From: JBCDBW01 sp039182965
GTDB lineage: Bacteria > Verrucomicrobiota > Verrucomicrobiia > Verrucomicrobiales > DEV007
DNA length: 9,284 bases
Assembly (NCBI GenBank): GCA_039182965.1
Contig: JBCDBW010000142.1
Coordinates: forward strand, 1 to 9,284
Reading direction: 5' to 3'
Positions 1 to 5,500 of the stretch are shown here, one piece after another (the stretch's first letter is position 1; every line of letters begins with the position of its first letter). A model generated the notes under the pieces. That model ran no database searches and had not been told where the DNA came from. It saw only the letters and a list, made by a program, of their open reading frames with translations. The position numbers and the translations under genes are program-made.

Positions 1-75
1 CGGCTTCGCCGCGGAATGGGCATCGGCGGCGAGTAGAGCAGAAGCGGCGAGGATGGGAAGGAGTCGAAGTTTCAT
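1..75 (-). CDS. N-terminus of an exported protein, truncated by the window edge
   Basis: Only the first 25 codons are present. They read as a classical Sec signal peptide: MKLRLLPILAAS, then ALLAADAHSA, with a basic n-region (K2, R4), a Leu/Ala-rich core and a likely cleavage site near AHSA. The ATG overlaps the stop codon of the upstream sulfatase as ATGA, so translation is probably coupled. No separate Shine-Dalgarno is visible in front of it. The mature part lies outside the window, so function cannot be assigned. A second sulfatase or another polysaccharide-related exported enzyme would fit the operon, but that is a guess. Confidence 0.75.
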   Translation of the reverse strand, partial: MKLRLLPILAASALLAADAHSAAKP

Positions 76-2270
76 TTTGGGAACGGTCTGAAGGTCAGGG
101 CTTGTAGGCGCCATTGGCCGGGGGCTTCGGTTCCGTAGTGAGGGGTGCTGTCGAGGCGGAGTGTTTCTCCGGCTTTGAGGAGGCCGATGTCGCTGAGGAT
201 GCTGGATTGGTCTTTTGCGTCGATGGAGGCATCGACGCAGTAGATGGCGAGGGGTTTGTGATCGCCGACGGTGTAGAAGCCACCGGCTTGGCCGTTGCCG
301 GCGACGATGGCGACGGATTCGACGAGGACGTCGCGGTCGAAGGAGATGAGGAGGGCTTCTTTGTTTTCGACCTGATCGAATTTACCGGGGCCACCGGCGA
401 CACCGAGCCCGCGATCATTGGTGGCAAAGGTGGCGCCGTCGATGGGTTGGTCTTCGCGGGCGGCGGAGATGGTGACGGCAGTGGCTGATTTTTTGTCGGA
501 GGGATTCGCTGTGAATGTGAATTTGCCAGCTGAGGCACCGGCGATTTTCTTTGCGAGAGGTCCTTCCGGGAAGGTGAGGGTGATGGATTCGGCGGGCGCA
601 ATCTCGGCGGTGCGATGGCCGCCGCTGTTGCGGTGCAGGAGCGCGAGTTCGGTTAGGTGATTAACGAGGGGCGCGAGATCGGGATCGGCGAGGCGATTGT
701 TTTTTTCTCTTTGGTCTTCGTGAAGTTCGTAGAGTTCGATGGGATTGGCCGTGCCGGCGCGGAGGAGGGACGCGTCGAAGAAGATTTTCCATTGGCCGTC
801 CCATGTTTTCCCATCGATCACGGGTGAATCGAGACGGAGGGCGGAGACAGCGGGATCGTCTTTCGCTTCTTTGTGATCGTGGAAGAAGAGGGGCGCTCGG
901 TTTTTGAGGGTGTCGCCCTGCCAGGCGGCGAGGACGCTGACGCTATCTTCGGCCCCTTTTTCTCCTTTGCGGAGATCGGGAAGAGGACTGTCGAGGATTT
1001 CGGCGAAGGTGGCGAAGAGGTCGGTGTGACCGACAGGGGAAGGGTTGTCGGTTCCGGGGGTATCGGGGTCGCCGTCGCCGACGTTGCCGTTGGGCCAGGC
1101 GAGGAGGAAGGGAACGCGGTGGCCACCTTCGTAGGTGGACCCTTTGTGGGAACGGAAGGGACCGGTGGCGATGTTGCTGTTCTTTTCGGCACCGTTGTCA
1201 CTGGTGAAGATGACGATGGTGTTGTCGATGAGTTTGGCGCCGGGATTGCGTGGGTCGTCGTTTTCTTCGAGGTAGTCGAGGAGGCGGCCGAGGGCGACGT
1301 CGTTTTCGTATATATAGTCGTGGCGTGCATCCATGGGTTCACCGGCCTTTGTGCGGGCGGCGCCTTTGACGGGGACGCCGCCAATTTGGTCATCCGGGGT
1401 GTAGGGGCCGTGGTTGGAATTTGAAGGGTAGTAGAGGAAAAAAGGTTTCTCCGCGGCGACTTGTTCGTCGAGCCATTCGATGGCGTGATCGGAGTGGCGG
1501 CTGCCGAGTTTGGTGAGGGCGTAAGCTTTTGGGCCGGTGTCGATGAGTTCTTTGCCGTCATCTGTGGCGGCGATGGCGATGCGGCCGTGGATGTGGCCGG
1601 GGCCGACGGTCTGATTGGGGCCGTTGCGTTTGCCGCCGGCTCTGCCTTTCTTGGTGGGGTCGGGTTTGGTGCCGGCATCCGGCCCGGAAGTGCCGTGGGA
1701 CCGGGACGTGAAGCGGGCGTAATCGAATCCGTGATCGATGGGCGTGGTGTGGAGGGGTTTGGTGAGGTCGGCGTCTTTCCATGCCGCGGCAGGTGTGCCA
1801 TCGGCGCGGGTGTATCGGAGGCCGACGTGCCATTTGCCGACCATGCCGGTGGCGTATCCGTTGTCGCGGAAGAGGGTGGCCAGGGTAGGGCGTTCGGGTT
1901 CGATCATGGGGTCGCCTTGGCTGCCGAAGAGGACCCAGTGTTTGAGGCGGTTGCGCCAGGGGTAGCGACCGGTGAGGAGGCCGTAGCGCGTAGGTGAGCA
2001 GCGGGAGGACGGGGTGTGGGCGTCGGTGAAGCGCAGGCCCATGCGGGCGAGGCGTTCTATTTGCGGGGTGTCGAGTTGGACGTCGTCGGCGTTGCCGGTG
2101 AAATCCTGATAGGCGCTGGTGTCGCCCATGCCCATGTCGTCGGCCATCATTACAATCACGTTAGGCCTCACGGAGCGAGGCGTTGATCCCTCAGTTGCGA
2201 GGATCGGGGAGGCAGGTATCAGGAGATAGCCGGTCGCGACGAGGAAAAGAGCGGGGGAGTTTTTGGTCAT
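72..2270 (-). CDS. Exported type I (S1 family) sulfatase, arylsulfatase A-like, with extra C-terminal domain
   Basis: This 732-residue enzyme would hydrolyse a sulfate ester, probably on a polysaccharide, in the periplasm or outside the cell. Residues 1-25 (MTKNSPALFL to SPILA) are a signal peptide. The sulfatase fold starts at PNVIVMMADD, with metal-binding D44/D45. C91 in CSPTRYGLLTGR is the residue normally converted to formylglycine. K146 and H148 (GKWHVG), H287 (NSNHGPY), D358/N359 (TSDNGA) and K376 (HKGSTYEGG) fit the remaining catalytic and metal sites. A Lys/Gly/Pro-rich insert lies at about 198-220. About 150 residues after roughly 565 form an additional beta-rich domain (GLGVAGG, then FDRDVLVESVAIV) that a minimal sulfatase does not need. 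A longer reading frame begins at TTG (2300), but ATG 2270 sits directly before the signal peptide and is preferred. Its stop overlaps the next gene. The substrate cannot be told from the sequence. Confidence 0.95.
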   Translation of the reverse strand: MTKNSPALFLVATGYLLIPASPILATEGSTPRSVRPNVIVMMADDMGMGDTSAYQDFTGNADDVQLDTPQIERLARMGLRFTDAHTPSSRCSPTRYGLLTGRYPWRNRLKHWVLFGSQGDPMIEPERPTLATLFRDNGYATGMVGKWHVGLRYTRADGTPAAAWKDADLTKPLHTTPIDHGFDYARFTSRSHGTSGPDAGTKPDPTKKGRAGGKRNGPNQTVGPGHIHGRIAIAATDDGKELIDTGPKAYALTKLGSRHSDHAIEWLDEQVAAEKPFFLYYPSNSNHGPYTPDDQIGGVPVKGAARTKAGEPMDARHDYIYENDVALGRLLDYLEENDDPRNPGAKLIDNTIVIFTSDNGAEKNSNIATGPFRSHKGSTYEGGHRVPFLLAWPNGNVGDGDPDTPGTDNPSPVGHTDLFATFAEILDSPLPDLRKGEKGAEDSVSVLAAWQGDTLKNRAPLFFHDHKEAKDDPAVSALRLDSPVIDGKTWDGQWKIFFDASLLRAGTANPIELYELHEDQREKNNRLADPDLAPLVNHLTELALLHRNSGGHRTAEIAPAESITLTFPEGPLAKKIAGASAGKFTFTANPSDKKSATAVTISAAREDQPIDGATFATNDRGLGVAGGPGKFDQVENKEALLISFDRDVLVESVAIVAGNGQAGGFYTVGDHKPLAIYCVDASIDAKDQSSILSDIGLLKAGETLRLDSTPHYGTEAPGQWRLQALTFRPFPK
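1986..2000 (-). other. Sulfatase active-site motif CSPTR (formylglycine site)
   Basis: Codons for residues 91-95 of the sulfatase. They match the C-X-P-(S/T/A)-R signature recognised by formylglycine-generating enzyme. The first residue is Cys (codon TGC), not Ser, so maturation by aerobic FGE or by an anaerobic maturase would both be possible. Confidence 0.9.
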
Positions 2271-2422
2271 GGTGATTAGGAAACGTGGTCCAAACGACAA
2301 TCTATACTCAATTTTGATGATAAAGCGTGGGCGATTGTGAGTGTCTTTGTTTTTTTTGGGGATTTGTTATTCGCCGGTCTAGAATTGGGATTTTTGCGAC
2401 AGAGAGAGCTTGTCTTGTTGGA

Positions 2423-2446
2423 GGGGGGGTGCGGACCGGGGTGGGG
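2423..2446 (+). other. G-rich tract, possible G-quadruplex
   Basis: The plus strand has G7, GG, G4 and G4 within 24 bases. Split G7 into two runs and there are four G-tracts of three or more with loops of about 1, 8 and 1 bases. This meets the simple quadruplex pattern. It lies about 75 bases before the start of the giant gene and may fall in its leader or promoter. A role is only inferred; the plus strand is G-rich generally here, so chance is possible. Confidence 0.3.
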
Positions 2447-2510
2447 AGATTGCGATTTTTGTTGAGTTTCTAGAGTGACGGGACGGTGGGGGCAAAACCT
2501 TGTCCAGATT

Positions 2511-2514
2511 GGAG
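2511..2514 (+). promoter_or_regulatory. Shine-Dalgarno GGAG for the giant protein
   Basis: GGAG lies 8 bases before ATG 2523. It decides the start: the longer frame opens at GTG 2475 but would put 16 non-signal residues ahead of the signal peptide, and that GTG has no comparable site in front of it. Confidence 0.7.
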
Positions 2515-2522
2515 CTGATTTG

Positions 2523-5500
2523 ATGTATAGACGTATCTCTGTGACCGCGAAAGCCCTCCTATGCGTGGCGCTGAGTTTAATGGCTTGTTGCGTCTGCTTT
2601 CTGAGCTCGGCCCATTCGGCGGAGATTCAGCACTTGGATGCGTCGATCGGGTTCAGTGTGACGGGTTCGAATCCGGTGACGCAATGGGATGATCAGTCGG
2701 GGACCGGCAATCATGCTTTGCAGGATATTGGGATCGTCAACTATCCGAGCGGGGTGACGTTTGCGAGCGGGTTAACGGGTTTGGATTTTGGGGCGACGCG
2801 CAACGGGCTTCAGTTGTTTACGTCTGCGGAATCGGATTCGTGGCTGGATCAGAGTTCTGGTAACGGGTTTTGTGTTTTCGTCGCGTTGCGGGTGACGACG
2901 GCGGGTGGGACGATCACGAATGACATCTTGGGGAACAGTTCTGGCCAAGGTTCGGGTTTTTTCGGTTTGCGTATTCTTGGAGGTGGAAGCATGCGGGCTT
3001 ATCTGGGCGGGACGACAGTCACCCAAGGGGGTGCGCCTGCAGTGGCGGGCGACTCGATCGTGCTTTCCTTTCGGTATGACCCGGTGGCGGGGGAATTTCG
3101 TTTTTGGGATTCGAAGAACACCACTGCCAATTTCGGCTTGGTGGCGGCGGCTGATTTTTCGAATGGTACCGACGTTCGGCTTGGAACCATCAACAACGGC
3201 AGCCGTTTTCTGGATGGGCTGGTTGGCGAGGTGATTGTGCACGACACCTCTTTGAGTCTTGTGGAGGTGCAACAGATCGAAACGGCCCTTGCTGCCAAGT
3301 GGACCGAACCGCCGCCCACTCCAGCTATTCAGCATCTTGACGCTTCGGTCCCTGCCAGCGTTGCGGGAAATCCGGTCACCCAGTGGGACGATCAATCGGG
3401 CAACAGCAATCATGCCATACCGCACGTCGGCAACGTCGGTTTTCCAGGGGTGATGACCTTTGAAAGTGGTCGAACGGGCCTTGATTTTGGTGCGACCCGG
3501 AACAGTCTTGAGCTGTTTTCCGCCGGGGGTTCGGATGCCTGGCTCGACCAACGTTCCGGGAATGGATTCACGGTGCTTGTGGTCTTCAAATCCGCTGCGA
3601 ACATTAGCAACTGGAACGATATCATTGGCAACTCAAGTTCTGTCGGTTCCGGATTTGGGATGCGATACAGCTCCAATGGCTCTCCGCAGATTTATCTTGG
3701 CGGGATGCAGATTAGTCCGGGTGGCCAAGACATCGCGGATGGCGACACGATTGTGTACTCGTTCCGATATGACCCGGGCACCTCGGAAATGCGGTTTTGG
3801 GAGTCAAAGAATGCGGTGGTGGTGACGAACACGGTTGCTCCGGCCGATTTTTCGACGGCCAACCCCGTTCGCCTAGGGACGATGACCAACGGATCGCGGT
3901 ATCTCGACGGACTTGTTGGTGAAGTTCTTGTTTATGACATTGCGCTTGAACTCGACGAGCTGAGCGAATTACAGAACGATCTCGTCAAGGAATGGATTAC
4001 CGGGGACGACGGTCCCGGTTTTCCGAATGTTCCCCAGGTTGAAGGATCGGAGCTGGGTTCTTTTTGGGCGGATCCGATTGATCGGGACGTCCGAACGGTC
4101 GTCCTTGATTACGTCGATGGATATGTTTTGGCGGATACTCGTGCGCTGGCCACTGACGGTTCGAGTCATTCTCACCAAGTCTGGGACATCTCCAACCCGG
4201 CGGCACCTGTTGAAGTTGCCCGAAGCGGTGCGGCTCGGGGAATGCACAAATCAGAAGTTTTTCTCCCAAACCATCGGGTCAATCAGACGGGCAACGACTA
4301 TTACAACGTGTCCGATATGCTCAATATAACCGGGGAAACACCGCCGGGATACGTTATTGGCAGCCGTGGCGGGCGCAGCACGTATCTTCTTCCGTATCAT
4401 TATTATAGCGGGCTTGCTGACAGTCGCCTTGAGATTGCGGATGCGCGTGTGAGCACGGCTGCGATTGCGACGCTGAACGATCATGGGTTTGTGGGGTTTC
4501 CGATTCCAATCGGGAATCTTCTGATTGTTTCGGGCATTCGCGGGCAGGACACGCGAGCGGTGGCCACGTATGACATCAGCGATCCAACTGCGCCGATCCT
4601 TCTTGATTTGATTTCCGGCAACGATCCGGTGTGGACGGAGGATGCGCCAGCCTATGAGGCGTTTGTTTGGAAGAACTACATTGTTCTTCCGAACGTTGTG
4701 GGGAGTGGGACTGGGGACGACTGTGCGTTTGTTGATTTCTCTGATCCGTCGAACCTGCGGTGGGTCTTGAAGACGAACGGGGACGGAACTTTCAGCACGG
4801 GATTGCCGGGGCGGACGCGATACGCTCAGTTCCAGGACAACATCATGTTTCTTGGAGGTGGCAAGTATGACATGACCCCGCTTGACAGTGATCTTGAGCC
4901 GACCCTTCTCGATACTTATCTGGATCAGGCGGGTGAGTATATGCTTCCATTGGGTAACCTGATTGTCAGTGCGGAGAATTCCGAACAAGGTAACATCCCG
5001 GATGCGGCCGGTCCCTACCCCGCGAAGATATATGCTCACCAGGCGGCTCCCGACACGAATGCGCCGACCGTGGCTTATCACAGTCCGGCGGCGGGGGCGA
5101 CGAACCAGCACATCAAGAGTCGGATTGGCGTTATCATTCATGAGACCCTCGATTACGCCACGATCAACCCGATGACGTTTCGCGTGTTTCCGGTGGCCGG
5201 GGGTCCGGACGTCGCGGGAACGCTGAATGCTTCTGACAAAGACATCCTTACGTTTACTCCCCATGCGGATCTTCTTCCGGGCACCACCTATCGGGTATCG
5301 CTTGAAGCCGGTGGTATTGCGGATGCGGCGGGCAATACGATTGCGGGATACACTTTTGATTTCACGACTGCGGGAGGAGGGGGGCCTCCTCCGATTTTGA
5401 TTACGGATGTCTCGAGCACTCCCTATCCAGCGACGGCGGGTGTTGTGACCAACCTTTCTGTTGTTGCGAGTGGTGGCGCTCCGTCCCTCGAGTATCGGTG

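Larger units (their letters stand above)
2271..2522. promoter_or_regulatory. Divergent intergenic region between the sulfatase and the giant di-heme protein
   Basis: These 252 bases separate two divergent starts and must hold promoters for both directions. No convincing pair of -35 and -10 boxes is visible; a TATAGA hexamer on the minus strand near 2300 is only weak. The plus strand carries a T8 run (2350-2357) and a G-rich tract (2423-2446). TCTAGA occurs twice (2378 and 2469). No operator-like palindrome stands out. Confidence 0.5.

Noticed and set aside
818..1801. Minus-strand frame of 327 codons overlapping the sulfatase
   Set aside because: Extremely Pro/Ser/Thr-rich composition typical of an out-of-frame reading of GC-rich DNA. 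The sulfatase frame explains the region.
2271..2300. TTG start at 2300 for the sulfatase
   Set aside because: It would add ten residues before a well-formed signal peptide. ATG at 2270 begins exactly at that peptide.
2350..2357. T8 run as a terminator
   Set aside because: No stable hairpin precedes it, and it lies between two divergent starts where no transcript needs to end.
2475..2522. GTG start at 2475 for the giant protein
   Set aside because: The ATG at 2523 has GGAG at 8 bases and opens directly into the basic n-region of the signal peptide.
2577..2600. Lipobox-like LMAC in the signal peptide of the giant protein (residues 19-22)
   Set aside because: Met at the -2 position is unusual, other Cys residues follow within the hydrophobic stretch, and a normal cleavage site exists at about residues 30-33. 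A lipoprotein is not excluded but is less likely.
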